This document shows positions 17,499-26,800 of a DNA stretch of 34,869 bases, piece after piece (position 1 is the first letter of the stretch; each line of letters begins with the position of its first letter). The notes beneath the pieces were generated by a model, which saw only the letters and a program-made list of their open reading frames with translations, was not told the origin of the DNA and ran no database searches. Source of the DNA: Akkermansia muciniphila (GTDB lineage: Bacteria > Verrucomicrobiota > Verrucomicrobiia > Verrucomicrobiales > Akkermansiaceae); contig CAMAYN010000016.1 of the NCBI GenBank assembly GCA_945862285.1, positions 1-34,869 on the forward strand, written 5' to 3'. The position numbers and the translations under genes were made by a program.

Positions 17499-17992
17499 CT
17501 AGGAAGCGTGATGGATCGCGCGAAATAGTTTTAGTTTTCCGTAACTGATGCGCCCATCTAGCGCCTCAAAGACGGGCTTCAGCGCTTCGTCATCATAGCC
17601 CTCCATGGCCTTGCGCATTTCTTCTTCCTCTGCCTGGGTGTAGAATACTCGTGGATCGATTTTTTCCCCATGCAAAATGGCCGCAGCCAGATGCCCTTCG
17701 ATGGTGGAAAGGCTCAAATTGCGTGCCGCGGCGATGTCTTCCATGCTTTTTCCCGCTCGCCAATGTTCTAAGGTGGCTTGTGCGGTGGAGTTCACGACGG
17801 GTTTTGCCGCATTGGCGCTCGGGCTCACTGGCGGCAGTTGGTAGCAGAGGCTTTTCCCGGCGCCTGTGGGTAAAATCGCCAACACATAACGATCCGCCAA
17901 GATCGATTCCATGATTTCGCCCTGCAATGGACGGAGGCACCATAGCCAAAATGCTCCTTTAATAAAGGTTGCAATTGATGATAAGAGTTCAT
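17499..17992 (-). pseudogene. recQ: Decayed RecQ-family helicase (frameshift plus large internal deletion)
   Basis: Only the two ends of a RecQ-like helicase remain. From ATG 17992 one frame reads MNSYHQLQPLLKEHFGYGA, the RecQ motif 0 region. The next part, RPLQGEIMESILADRYVLAI, is in another frame, so about one base is missing near 17933-17939. Motif I follows (LPTGAGKSLCYQLPP), then near 17831 the sequence jumps directly to the C-terminal helix-turn-helix domain found in RecQ-like proteins (SMEDIAAARNLSLSTIEGHL). Helicase motifs Ia to VI and any zinc or HRDC regions are gone, several hundred codons by comparison with the family. The track ORF 17499-18059 hides the frameshift by using an upstream start. 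Confidence 0.85.
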
Positions 17993-18139
17993 TCAAGCAG
18001 TAGAAATGCATTATTCTTGGTAACGAAAGCACATATTTATATTTTTCAAACCAGCTCAAATTTTCGCTGAGCCTGCCGTGCGTGAAATGAACGAAAGAAT
18101 GCGAGTTGCGTAATATTGCGCTGCGGCGTAGATTTGTTC

Positions 18140-18520
18140 ATGACTTTAGCGAGCCCAGCTTTTCTATTTTTTCGGCTGTTTTTCGCTGCGGTGTGGTTCA
18201 TCAACGGAATCTATTGCAAGATCTTAGATCAAGTGCCCAGGCACCGTGAAATCGTTTCTCAAATCCTCGGTGCCGATCATGCAGCGCTACTCACTCAGTT
18301 GATTGGTTTTAGCGAAGTGATTATGGCACTATGGATTCTATCAGGATACCGCTGGAAGTGGAGTTGTGCCGCACAAATTTCTGCCGTTGCGCTCATGAAT
18401 CTCCTAGAATTGATCCTCGTGCCAGATTTACTGCTTTTCGGACGCATGAATGCGATAGTAGCGCTCGCTTACATCTTATTGGTGGGATGGGCAGGGTATT
18501 TTCATAAAAAAGCATCATGA
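18140..18520 (+). CDS. DoxX-like small membrane protein
   Basis: A 126-aa hydrophobic protein with about four transmembrane helices. The opening MTLASPAFLFFRLFFAAVWF and the following INGIYCKILDQVPRH, then GADHAALLTQLIGFSEVIMA, suit the DoxX-like/DUF4267 group, although the exact Pfam family is uncertain. I prefer ATG 18140 to the TTG at 18116. Its function is unknown; DoxX relatives occur in oxidoreductase or redox-stress membrane complexes. The stop overlaps the next start by 4 bp (ATGA), making it the first gene of a four-gene overlapping operon. Confidence 0.75.
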   Translation: MTLASPAFLFFRLFFAAVWFINGIYCKILDQVPRHREIVSQILGADHAALLTQLIGFSEVIMALWILSGYRWKWSCAAQISAVALMNLLELILVPDLLLFGRMNAIVALAYILLVGWAGYFHKKAS

Positions 18521-19257
18521 TGAATAATCTCAGAGATCATCCCTTTGCCGTTCATGCATGGTTCGATTATTCCTGCACGCTGACCTTTGCGCTGCCCAAG
18601 GACGAGATTGGTTGCCGTCTTCCTGCAAATCTTCAGCCTGATACGTTTCAAGATACATGGGGCTTTTTGGCCGTGGCGATTGTCAAAACACGCCAACTCC
18701 GCCCAGCGGGTTTCCCCGCTTGTCTAGGGCATAATTTTGTGCTGATTGGCTATCGATATTTTGTGCGCTACAGTTCTCATTCTGGACGCAATCTGCGCGG
18801 TCTTTACATCATCCGCTCAGAAACGGATCAACGAAAAATGGCATTCTTAGGAAATATTTTCACCCGATACCGTTATGTTACCACTGATGTTTCAGTGAAA
18901 AAAGCAGCGGAGATTTTCCATATTACCTCTGCGCAATCGGGCATAAAAATCACGGCTGATCTTGCGGGAGATCGTGCTCTGCCTGCAAGTTCCCCTTTCT
19001 CAAATTGGCAAGAGGCGCGGAAATTTAGTGGCCCACTTCCTTTTACTTTTAGCCATGATGCCGAAAAAAAACGCATGGTTGTGGTCGAAGGTGTGCGCGC
19101 GGATTGGAAGCCGCGCCCGATCCATGTCGTTGATTACGCGATTCCCTATCTCAGCGAAATCGGACATGCGAATGCCGTGTTGGCGAACGCGTTTATCGTC
19201 GAAAATATCCCGTATCATTGGAAGAAAGGAGTGATCGAACCATGTCTCATGCCATAA
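18517..19257 (+). CDS. DUF2071 family protein
   Basis: A 246-aa soluble protein whose layout fits DUF2071 (acetoacetate decarboxylase-like fold): residues about 15 to 70 contain CTLTFALPKDEIGCRLPANL, then GYRYFVRYSSHSGRNLRGLYII and GNIFTRYRYVTTDVSVKK. It has no signal peptide. No enzyme activity is established for the family. It is coupled by a 4-bp ATGA overlap to the DoxX-like gene upstream and overlaps the next gene by 16 bp, so the four proteins are likely made together and may form one pathway for a lipid-like or membrane compound (inference). Confidence 0.8.
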   Translation: MMNNLRDHPFAVHAWFDYSCTLTFALPKDEIGCRLPANLQPDTFQDTWGFLAVAIVKTRQLRPAGFPACLGHNFVLIGYRYFVRYSSHSGRNLRGLYIIRSETDQRKMAFLGNIFTRYRYVTTDVSVKKAAEIFHITSAQSGIKITADLAGDRALPASSPFSNWQEARKFSGPLPFTFSHDAEKKRMVVVEGVRADWKPRPIHVVDYAIPYLSEIGHANAVLANAFIVENIPYHWKKGVIEPCLMP

Positions 19258-20009
19258 GCCGCCATTGCTGCCAAGGTGTGTGGACGGTGTTGCGCTTTAA
19301 CTGGCATCTCCACCTCATCGCCCTAGTCGGAATCATCGCATCGATCAGCGCGGCTGTATTTCTAACAGGGCCCGTTTCCTTGTTGTTTGCCGCTCTTGCT
19401 TTCGGCGCTGTTTGCTCGGTGTTGTTATCTTTTGTTGCCACGTGGATTGCGTATGATGCGAGTGGACTCTATCAATCGGATTGGCTACGACCTTTGGTGG
19501 CAAATGCCAGACATGCCGCGAACATCCATGCGGGATTCGATGAAATCACCCCTATCCTGCACGAATCGTTTCCCATGACGGCATGGAAAATTTTCGACTT
19601 CTACCATGCAGAAAAGCATACAGAAATATCTATCCAGCGCGCGCGAAAAGCACATCCGCCCGATCCTACTACCATCTCTATCGATACGGAAAAAATTCCG
19701 CTTAATGATCAATCCATTGACTGTGCGGTGTTGTTTTTAGCAGCGCACGAGATCCGCGACCACAGGGAACGTGTGGCGTTTTTTCGAGAATTACGGCGCG
19801 TGCTTGCCAAGTATGGAAAGATCGTTGTCACAGAACATCTGCGCGATGCGGCAAACATAGCGGCCTACTCCATTGGCGCATGGCATTTTCATTCGCGGGC
19901 GGAATGGCTATCGACATTCCGCGAGGCAGGCTTGCATGTCGCCAACGAACATCGCAACAATCTCTTTATCACCACCTTCCTACTTGTAGCGGATGAAAAT
20001 ACTCATTGA
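19242..20009 (+). CDS. Membrane-anchored methyltransferase-like protein
   Basis: A 255-aa protein starting at ATG 19242. This start is backed by AAAGGAG about 11 bp upstream, one of the few clear Shine-Dalgarno sites here; the track start at 19218 is less likely. Two transmembrane helices fill residues about 20 to 75. The C-terminal half resembles class I methyltransferases of the type 11 group: PLNDQSIDCAVLFLAAHEIRD, ELRRVLAKYGKIVVTEHLRD, then HFHSRAEWLSTFREAGL. The usual glycine-rich SAM-binding motif I is not visible; its place holds WKIFDFYHAEKHTEISIQRA. It may therefore bind SAM in a variant way or have lost activity. It overlaps both neighbours (16 and 17 bp). Confidence 0.75.
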   Translation: MSHAISRHCCQGVWTVLRFNWHLHLIALVGIIASISAAVFLTGPVSLLFAALAFGAVCSVLLSFVATWIAYDASGLYQSDWLRPLVANARHAANIHAGFDEITPILHESFPMTAWKIFDFYHAEKHTEISIQRARKAHPPDPTTISIDTEKIPLNDQSIDCAVLFLAAHEIRDHRERVAFFRELRRVLAKYGKIVVTEHLRDAANIAAYSIGAWHFHSRAEWLSTFREAGLHVANEHRNNLFITTFLLVADENTH

Positions 20010-20388
20010 ATGGTCTGGATATGTTCTGATTTTCTTGGCTCTATTGCATACGATTTTCCCACGCTATTTTCATTGGAAAAAAGATACCGCATCTTGTGCG
20101 CTGTTGACTCGTCAAGTCCTCTACGTTCATACGTTTTTCATCGCGCTAACCGTTTTTCTTATGGGCTTGCTGTGTATAACAAGTGCGTCAGATTTGCTCA
20201 ATACTCCACTCGGCAAACGGGTTGCCCTAGGTCTTGCATTCTTTTGGCTGTGTAGGCTGTTGATCCAATTTTTCGGTTATTCACCTCAGCTCTGGCGTGG
20301 GAAATTCCTTGAAACGATCATCCACGTCTTGTTCGCCATTTTGTGGACGTGGCTTAGTGCGCTATTTTTGCTGACAGCATTCATGTGA
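19993..20388 (+). CDS. Four-TM membrane protein, last gene of the DoxX/DUF2071 operon
   Basis: A 131-aa, very hydrophobic protein with about four predicted transmembrane helices (around residues 5-20, 43-65, 80-98 and 108-129). Charged loops between them carry PRYFHWKKD and FGYSPQLWRGKFLE. No family is recognised. It overlaps the methyltransferase-like gene by 17 bp, which implies translational coupling and membership in the same functional unit. It ends 34 bp before the convergent AraC gene. An imperfect hairpin (AGAAAATCA with TGATTTCT) in that gap is too weak to call a terminator. Confidence 0.72.
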   Translation: MKILIEWSGYVLIFLALLHTIFPRYFHWKKDTASCALLTRQVLYVHTFFIALTVFLMGLLCITSASDLLNTPLGKRVALGLAFFWLCRLLIQFFGYSPQLWRGKFLETIIHVLFAILWTWLSALFLLTAFM

Positions 20389-20421
20389 ATTTCGCATCAA
20401 AGAAAATCAGTATGATTTCTA

Positions 20422-21303
20422 TCACCGATGTTCCGACGGTCTCCAGCCGATCCATTTTTTGTAACTGTTAGAGAATGTAAAAGCACTTTCGTAGCCTACG
20501 GCTTGTGCGATGGTTTCTACTTTTTCATTGGTAGAATGAAGAAGTTTTTGTGCCTTTTGCATTCGTAGAAATGTGAGTTGTTGTAAAGGGCTGCGGCCAA
20601 GATGACGACGGCACAAACGCCGTAAATGTTCCGTGCTCACATGCGCCAAGTTCGCCATTTGATGCAGAGTCCACTCATGGGCAAGATTTTTTTCTACATC
20701 CTGCCACAGACGCAAAATTCGTTCATCCCCGTGTTGAGGTTGGGCGAAGGCGAGCACATTTTCATGAATCAAGTTGATCCATTTTTCCATAGAGGCGGGA
20801 AGCTGTCGGCAAAGAACTTCAGCTCGCAATCCCTGTATGGCATAGAGTAACGGTTCAAAAAAATATTCGCCGAGTACAGGACTGATTGAGGAAATGAGCG
20901 GAATCTGTTCCCGTGATTCACTGTAGCGAACCCAACAAAATTTCCATGATTCACCAGGGCGGCACATGAAGCGATTCATCACAAAAGGCGGCAAGAGACA
21001 CGCTTGGTTTTTTTCCAGAGATTCCCATTTGCCATCAACTAACACATTGCCGCGACCTTCGATGCATGCCATCATGTAAGTGCCAGATGGATTGGAACGC
21101 GAGACGCGAAATGGCGCCTTTGCTTGCATGACACCAACATGGGCAATATGGTGCTTTTTCAATAGCAGGCATTCTGGCGAATCCTGCAACCACGCTCTCA
21201 CATCAGAATCATCCGCACGTACTAACTCGTAGCTCGCATGGTGAATGAATTGTTCATCTTCCATGTCATCGCTAAGAGCCTTTTTCTTGTGCCGATCTTC
21301 CAC
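20422..21303 (-). CDS. AraC family transcriptional regulator
   Basis: A 293-aa regulator. The N-terminal half is a cupin-like sensor domain (VLVDGKWESLEKNQACLLPP). The C-terminal AraC helix-turn-helix pair spans about residues 200 to 290 (EWTLHQMANLAHVSTEHLRR, then EKVETIAQAVGYESAFTFSN), ending with the typical WIGWRPSE. It may start at 21303 or at ATG 21264 (MEDEQFIHH). It is divergent from the PF09370/UPF0261 operon with under 100 bp between starts, so it most likely controls that operon in response to a small catabolic effector (inference from position). Confidence 0.92.
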   Translation of the reverse strand: MEDRHKKKALSDDMEDEQFIHHASYELVRADDSDVRAWLQDSPECLLLKKHHIAHVGVMQAKAPFRVSRSNPSGTYMMACIEGRGNVLVDGKWESLEKNQACLLPPFVMNRFMCRPGESWKFCWVRYSESREQIPLISSISPVLGEYFFEPLLYAIQGLRAEVLCRQLPASMEKWINLIHENVLAFAQPQHGDERILRLWQDVEKNLAHEWTLHQMANLAHVSTEHLRRLCRRHLGRSPLQQLTFLRMQKAQKLLHSTNEKVETIAQAVGYESAFTFSNSYKKWIGWRPSEHR

Positions 21304-21343
21304 ACCACGAGTGTAATCGACAATTTCTATGGCTCAAAGAATT

Positions 21344-21373
21344 TTTCATGAAATAATGTGCCTATTGAATAGG
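21344..21373. promoter_or_regulatory. Two palindromes between AraC regulator and the Tm-1-like operon
   Basis: TTTCATGAAA (21344-21353) is a perfect 10-bp palindrome, and CCTATT-G-AATAGG (21361-21373) is a perfect 6-bp inverted repeat with a single central base. Both lie in the intergenic gap, just upstream of the operon start at 21392. AraC proteins more often bind direct repeats, so these may instead belong to the promoter or bind another factor. The alternative operon start at 21428 is also downstream. Confidence 0.3.
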
Positions 21374-21391
21374 TGTTGGTGGATTATCAGC

Positions 21392-22303
21392 ATGGATCAA
21401 AACGCATTTTCACCTACGCTCTCACCTATGCCTAACCCATGGACAAACGTCGGAAATCCTTACACACGAAGCGAAGTCTTGGAACGTCTTCACAACACCC
21501 TGAGCAAAGGGGAATCCATCATCGCTGCTGGTGCTGGTACGGGTATCAGCGCGAAGTTTATCGAAAAAGGTGGAGCTGACTTAATCATCATCTATAACTC
21601 AGGGCGATATCGCATGTCTGGTCACGGATCGACAGCCGGTTTGATGTCTTACGGTGATGCCAACGCGATCGCGATGGAGATTGGCGAGTTTGAGGTTCTT
21701 CCCGTGGTGCAAGAAATTCCTGTCATTTGCGGAGTGCATGCCACAGATCCTCGTCGCCGTATGTGGCACTGGCTCGGTAAGGTGAAAGACATGGGATTCA
21801 GTGGCGTGAATAATTTTCCCACGCATTGCATCGTCGATGGGAAATTCCGCCAAATCCTGGAAGAAACGGGCATGAGCGTGAAAAAAGAATTTGAAATGGT
21901 TGCCCTCGCCCGTCGCATGGATCTGTTTAGTATCGTTTACGTTGATGCTCCAGAAGAAGCGATTGCCATGGCAGAAGCGGGCGCGGATGTGATCATCGCC
22001 CACGTGGGCACTACCGTCGGCGGCTCTGTCGGTGTCGTGGATGCTACGATGTCCTTAGAGGAAGCGGCGAAGCGAACGCAGAAGATTATCGATGCAGCGA
22101 ACACCGTGCGAAATGACATTATTTTCCTCAGTCACGGCGGACCGATCAATACGCCAGAAGACGCGGCGTATATCAACGAGCATACAGATGCCGTGGGCTT
22201 TGTGGGCGCATCGAGCTTGGAACGAATGGCGGTCGAAAATTCACTCGTTGATCTAACGCGCGAATTTAAGTCGATCCCCGTGAAAAGAAAATTTCACCTG
22301 TAA
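21392..22303 (+). CDS. PF09370-type TIM-barrel protein (phosphoenolpyruvate hydrolase family)
   Basis: A 303-aa TIM-barrel protein from ATG 21392 (or 291 aa from 21428; no Shine-Dalgarno at either). Core motifs are SIIAAGAGTGISAKFIEKGG, the conserved YNSGRYRMSG, PVVQEIPVICGVHATDP, GVNNFPT, and HGGPINTPEDA. These identify the family annotated as phosphoenolpyruvate hydrolase-like or TIM-barrel signal transduction proteins. The activity is poorly defined. The adjacent UPF0261 gene, 8 bp downstream, corresponds to the other half of the plant Tm-1 protein, and in plants and fungi the two domains are fused. Co-transcription with Dabb and a secreted sugar-enzyme gene suggests a catabolic role. Confidence 0.9.
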   Translation: MDQNAFSPTLSPMPNPWTNVGNPYTRSEVLERLHNTLSKGESIIAAGAGTGISAKFIEKGGADLIIIYNSGRYRMSGHGSTAGLMSYGDANAIAMEIGEFEVLPVVQEIPVICGVHATDPRRRMWHWLGKVKDMGFSGVNNFPTHCIVDGKFRQILEETGMSVKKEFEMVALARRMDLFSIVYVDAPEEAIAMAEAGADVIIAHVGTTVGGSVGVVDATMSLEEAAKRTQKIIDAANTVRNDIIFLSHGGPINTPEDAAYINEHTDAVGFVGASSLERMAVENSLVDLTREFKSIPVKRKFHL

Positions 22304-22311
22304 GCAGAAAT

Positions 22312-23526
22312 ATGAAAACGATTGCCGTCATTGGCACCTTGGATTCTAAGGGTCACGAACATGCATTTCTCGCAGAGGAAATCCAAAAACGTGGGCATAA
22401 ACCCATGCTCATTGATCTCGGCACAGGCAGCGATCCTTGCGTATCCCCAGACATTACTCGTTATGAAGTAGCCGCTGCTGCGGGTCTTGATTTGCAGCCT
22501 TTGTTAGATCGTAGTGATCGTGGCGAATGTGTGGTTGCTATGTCGCAGGCGATTCCTCATTGTCTCGAAAAACTCGTGCGCGAGAATCAAATCCATGGAG
22601 TCATTTCCCTTGGCGGCGGTGGCGGCACAGCCCTTGCTACTGCGGGAATGCGTGCCTTGCCAATCGGGTTTCCCAAAGTCATGGTTTCCACCTTAGCGAG
22701 TGGAAATACCGCACATTATCTCGGCACCAAAGACATCACCATGATGCCCTCCATCGTCGATGTAGCGGGGCTGAATCGCGTTTCCAAAATGGTATTTTCG
22801 CGTGCTGCTGCGACGATTTGTGCAATGGTCGATACCGAAGTAGAAGCGATTGATGCCAAGCCCATCATTGCCGCGAGTATGTTTGGCAATACCACAGAAT
22901 GCATCGACCACGCGCGAAAGTTGTTAGAAAATGCCGGATACGAAGTCCTTGTTTTTCATGCCACAGGTACTGGCGGTAAGGCGATGGAAGACCTGATTGC
23001 GAGTGGCATGGTCACTGGCGTATTGGACATCACCACTACGGAATGGGCTGACGAACTTGTTGGCGGCACGCTGAGTGCTGGGCCGACGCGACTTGATGCC
23101 GCAGCAACCGCTGGAATCCCTGCCGTTATTGCACCAGGCTGCCTCGACATGGTAAACTTCGGCGCAAAAGAATCCGTGCCGGAAAAATTCGCCGAGCGGA
23201 AATTTTATATCCACAATCCCCAAGTCACCTTGATGCGCACCACCAGCGAGGAATGTGCAAAGCTCGGTGAGATCATTGCTGAAAAAGCCAATCGCTCCAC
23301 CGCACCCGTTACCTTGATGATTCCCGAGAAGGCCATCAGCATTATCTCCGCTGAAGGTCAGCCTTTTTATGATCGTGAGGCGGACGATGCATTATTCGCA
23401 GCCATTCGTAAACATGCGCAAGTCCCTGTCGTATCCTTCCCGGAGACAATTAATAGTCGCGCCTTTGCCGAGGCCGCAGCGCACCAACTTCTCCAAAATA
23501 TTCAATCTCATTCTAACCAAAAATAA
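22312..23526 (+). CDS. Tm-1-like ATP-binding domain protein (UPF0261)
   Basis: A 404-aa protein of the UPF0261/Tm-1-like group (PF06792). It starts MKTIAVIGTLDSKGHEHAFL, then has a glycine-rich stretch ISLGGGGGTALATAGMRALP, PKVMVSTLASGNTAHYLGTKD and the IAASMFGNTTECIDHARKLL segment. Tomato Tm-1 has this domain at its N-terminus and uses it to bind and inhibit tobamovirus replication protein. Bacterial roles are unknown, and ATP binding is inferred from the family. It is complete and starts 8 bp after the TIM-barrel gene. The gap to the Dabb gene is only 4 bp. Confidence 0.92.
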   Translation: MKTIAVIGTLDSKGHEHAFLAEEIQKRGHKPMLIDLGTGSDPCVSPDITRYEVAAAAGLDLQPLLDRSDRGECVVAMSQAIPHCLEKLVRENQIHGVISLGGGGGTALATAGMRALPIGFPKVMVSTLASGNTAHYLGTKDITMMPSIVDVAGLNRVSKMVFSRAAATICAMVDTEVEAIDAKPIIAASMFGNTTECIDHARKLLENAGYEVLVFHATGTGGKAMEDLIASGMVTGVLDITTTEWADELVGGTLSAGPTRLDAAATAGIPAVIAPGCLDMVNFGAKESVPEKFAERKFYIHNPQVTLMRTTSEECAKLGEIIAEKANRSTAPVTLMIPEKAISIISAEGQPFYDREADDALFAAIRKHAQVPVVSFPETINSRAFAEAAAHQLLQNIQSHSNQK

Positions 23527-23530
23527 CATT

Positions 23531-23827
23531 ATGATTCGCCACTTCGGAGTATTCCAATTCAAACCAGAAATCTCGTCCTCACAAATCGACGAGTGCTTTT
23601 CCGAGCTATCCGGCATGGTCGGTAAAATCCCTGGATTGCTCGCCATCGAACACGGTCCTTACGAAAGCGACGAAGGCCTGAACGACGGCTTCACCCACGG
23701 CTTTATCATGACCTTTGATTCGGCAAAAAGTCGCGATGAATACCTGCCTCACCCTGAGCACGAACGTGTGCGCAGCATCGTCGCTCCTCGTCTGGCGCGA
23801 CTCGTCGTATTTGATTTTTCCCTATAA
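23531..23827 (+). CDS. Dabb family (stress-responsive alpha/beta-barrel) protein
   Basis: A 98-aa protein starting at ATG 23531; the track merges it with upstream sequence (23369-23827). The form is typical of the Dabb domain (PF07876): MIRHFGVFQFKPEISSSQID at the start, LLAIEHGPYE, HGFIMTFDSAKSRDEYLPHP and a final VVFDFSL strand. Dabb proteins are small dimeric ferredoxin-like folds, often with catabolic enzymes. It starts 4 bp after the UPF0261 stop and ends 7 bp before the next gene, so it belongs to the same operon. Confidence 0.92.
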   Translation: MIRHFGVFQFKPEISSSQIDECFSELSGMVGKIPGLLAIEHGPYESDEGLNDGFTHGFIMTFDSAKSRDEYLPHPEHERVRSIVAPRLARLVVFDFSL

Positions 23828-23834
23828 CATTTTC

Positions 23835-26800
23835 ATGAAACACGTATTTGTTTTTCTCGCCACCTTGCTGCCATGTCTCGCGCAAGAAGTCTCTCTCTTT
23901 GATGGGAAATCATTGCAAGGCTGGCAAGCCCGCGCGGGTGAAGAAAAATGGTGGCGTGTTGATGACGGCTGCATTGTTGGCGGCTCGCTAACAGAAAAGA
24001 CAACCTACAACACCTTTCTTTCCTCAGAAAAAACCTACCAAAATTTTGATCTCACCTTTAAAGTAAAAATGGAAAAAGGCGATGGGTTTATCAACTCGGG
24101 ATTACAACTCCGCAGCATTCGCGTGCCTAATAACTCAGAAATGTCCGGCTACCAAGTGGACATCGGCATTGGCTGGTGGGGGAAGATGTATGACGAATCG
24201 CGTCGCAATCGAGTCATCGCCGAGCCCATCGACGCGAACGCCATCAAAGCAACAGCCAAAGATTGGGACTGGAATGACTATCGAATTCTTTGCGAAGGCA
24301 AGCGCATCCGCTCATGGATCAACGGTGTCGCGGCTCTCGACTATACCGAAGCCGATCCCGCCATACCTCAATCAGGACTCATCGGACTACAAGCTCATAG
24401 CGGTGGAAAATTTCTCGTTCGATTCAAAGATATCGTCATCAAAGAACTCCCCGCCACCGCCCAATATCAAGGTGCGCCACCAGCCAAAAAATCACCCATC
24501 GAGCACGCGCAACCACGCACACCGCAAGAACAACGTGCCGCATTCCACTTGCCACCAGGGTTTGCGATCGATCTCGTCACCGCAGAAGATCCGGCGATTC
24601 CTGCGGGGAAATTCATCTCCGTTGCTTTCGATCAGCGCGGACGCATGTGGACTCACACGGCACTCGAATATCCGGTTGATTCGAACGAGAATTCCAGTGT
24701 TTCTGATGCCCTTTTCGCCAGCAAAGCCAAAGACAAAATATTGATCTTCAATCGTGAAAATGTTTTCCAAGAAAAACTTCCCGACGCTGGATTAAGGGCC
24801 AACCACATCTTTGCCGATGGTCTCGCCATTCCGTTAGGGATTTTACCATGGGGCGATGGCTCTTCGTGTTATGCCCAACACGGACGCGACATCGTCAAGC
24901 TCACCGATACGAACAACGACAACCAGGCGGATCAGCGCGAGGTCATTCTTGAAGGCTTCGGCGTGCAAGACTCTCACCTCTTTCCTCATCAATTTACTCG
25001 TGCGCCCGGTGGTTGGATTTGGATGGCACAGGGTGCATTCAATTACAGCAACGTTAAACGTCCACAAGACCCGAAAGAGAAAGCCGTCAAATTCGATCAA
25101 ACCCGCATGTCTCGCTTCCGCCGCGATGGGTCAGAATTTGAAATCACCTCGAACGGCCCCTGCAACATTTGGGGGCTCGTCATGGATCGCAACGGTGAAG
25201 CATTTATCCAAGAAGCGAATGACTTCGGCTACGGCGTCATGCCATTTCACGAATACGCCAACTACCCCGGCTGCTCGAATGGTCAGTGGAAAAGCTACGC
25301 CCCTGAATTCCCCGGCACCTTTGTGAAACAACGCTTCGGTGGCACCGGCCTCAGCGGCTTATGCCTCACCGATTCGAGCGAAGCTTTTCCCGCACCTTAC
25401 GGGAATCTCATGCTCGTCGCCAACCCTATCACCAGTTGCATTAACGCCGTCACCATGACCCGCGATCAACCATCGCCCGACCACTATCTCACCGACTGGC
25501 AATTTTATAAAATCGACGATTTCCTCACCTGTGATGATCCATGGTTTCGCCCCGTCGCCATCACGCTAGGTCCCGATGGCTGTGTTTACATTGTTGATTG
25601 GTATAACAAGATCATTAGCCACAATGAAGTGCCCCGTACCCATCCCGATCGCGATAAACTCCGTGGCCGCATTTGGCGGATTCGACATGAAAAGCAAAAA
25701 CTTTTTACCGTTCCCGACTTCACCAAACTTGACGGTGCGACTTTAGAGAAAATTCTCCAATCGCCCTCGCTCACCCAAACACAAATCGCCGCACAAACAT
25801 TAGCCGATCGGAAAATCACTGCCAAAGACCTCAGCCACGTGCCAGCGCTCATGACCGCTACGCCCAGCTTGGCGCAATTGGAACAAACCGCTACTTCCCC
25901 CGATAAACACCTTCGCCGTGAGACAGCACGCGCCCTCGCAGAAGCACCATCGCTCGCGCCCGCCTTACTCCAGCTCCGCAAAGACCCCGATAAAAACGTC
26001 CGCCGCGAGGCACTCACCAGCATCGGTTATTGGCTCGGGAAATCAGAGGACAAAAAATCTCTGTTTTTCACGATGTTGGATTTCGACCTATCGGAAATCA
26101 ACTCCCCTATCGCAAAAAGCACGAGGAGTGGAATGATACGCGTTCGTGAGGCCTATGATCGCGAATTCGAGCGTTACGTCATCCGCCTCATCTTAGAGCG
26201 GCACACCACGTCACTTGCCGAATTCCTACAGAGCGAAGATGCGAAAAAACTCCCTACAGAAAGTTTCCTCCTAGCAGCGCTCGCATTACCAGCGAACCAA
26301 GCTGCACCGCTTGTCGCCTCTGTTATGGAAAAAATCAACCGAATCCCCAATCCACAGGAGGTTCTACTACTCGTTCAAGCCATCGAGCAACCAGGCGTTG
26401 CGAACATCCTCCAAACCCATCTCAAATCACCCACTTCCAGCAAAGCGATCATCGATGCACTCCTCGCTAACAAAACCCGCATCGCTCCCGAGCGCATCGA
26501 ATCTCTCATCCACACCACCGTCGATGAACTCCTCCAAGGAAATGCCGACAACCTGAAACGCGGCATCGAACTCAGTTCCGCCTTCGGTTTGAAAAACGCC
26601 AGCCGCCGCCTCCATTCCATCGCTCTCGATGGCAAAGACCTCCCAAACCGCATCGCCGCCTTGGATGCCCTCGCTGCACAAAAATGCGCCAATCCCATTC
26701 CACTCGCATCACTGATCGATAGCGGATCACCCGAACTCGCCCTAGCAGCCGCCCGCGCCCTAGCAAACTCACGAGAACAAGATGCGGGTCAAGCGACCAT

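Noticed and set aside
20389-20421. Terminator between the 4-TM gene and AraC
   Set aside because: AGAAAATCA/TGATTTCT has a bulge, a weak AT-rich stem and no following T run.
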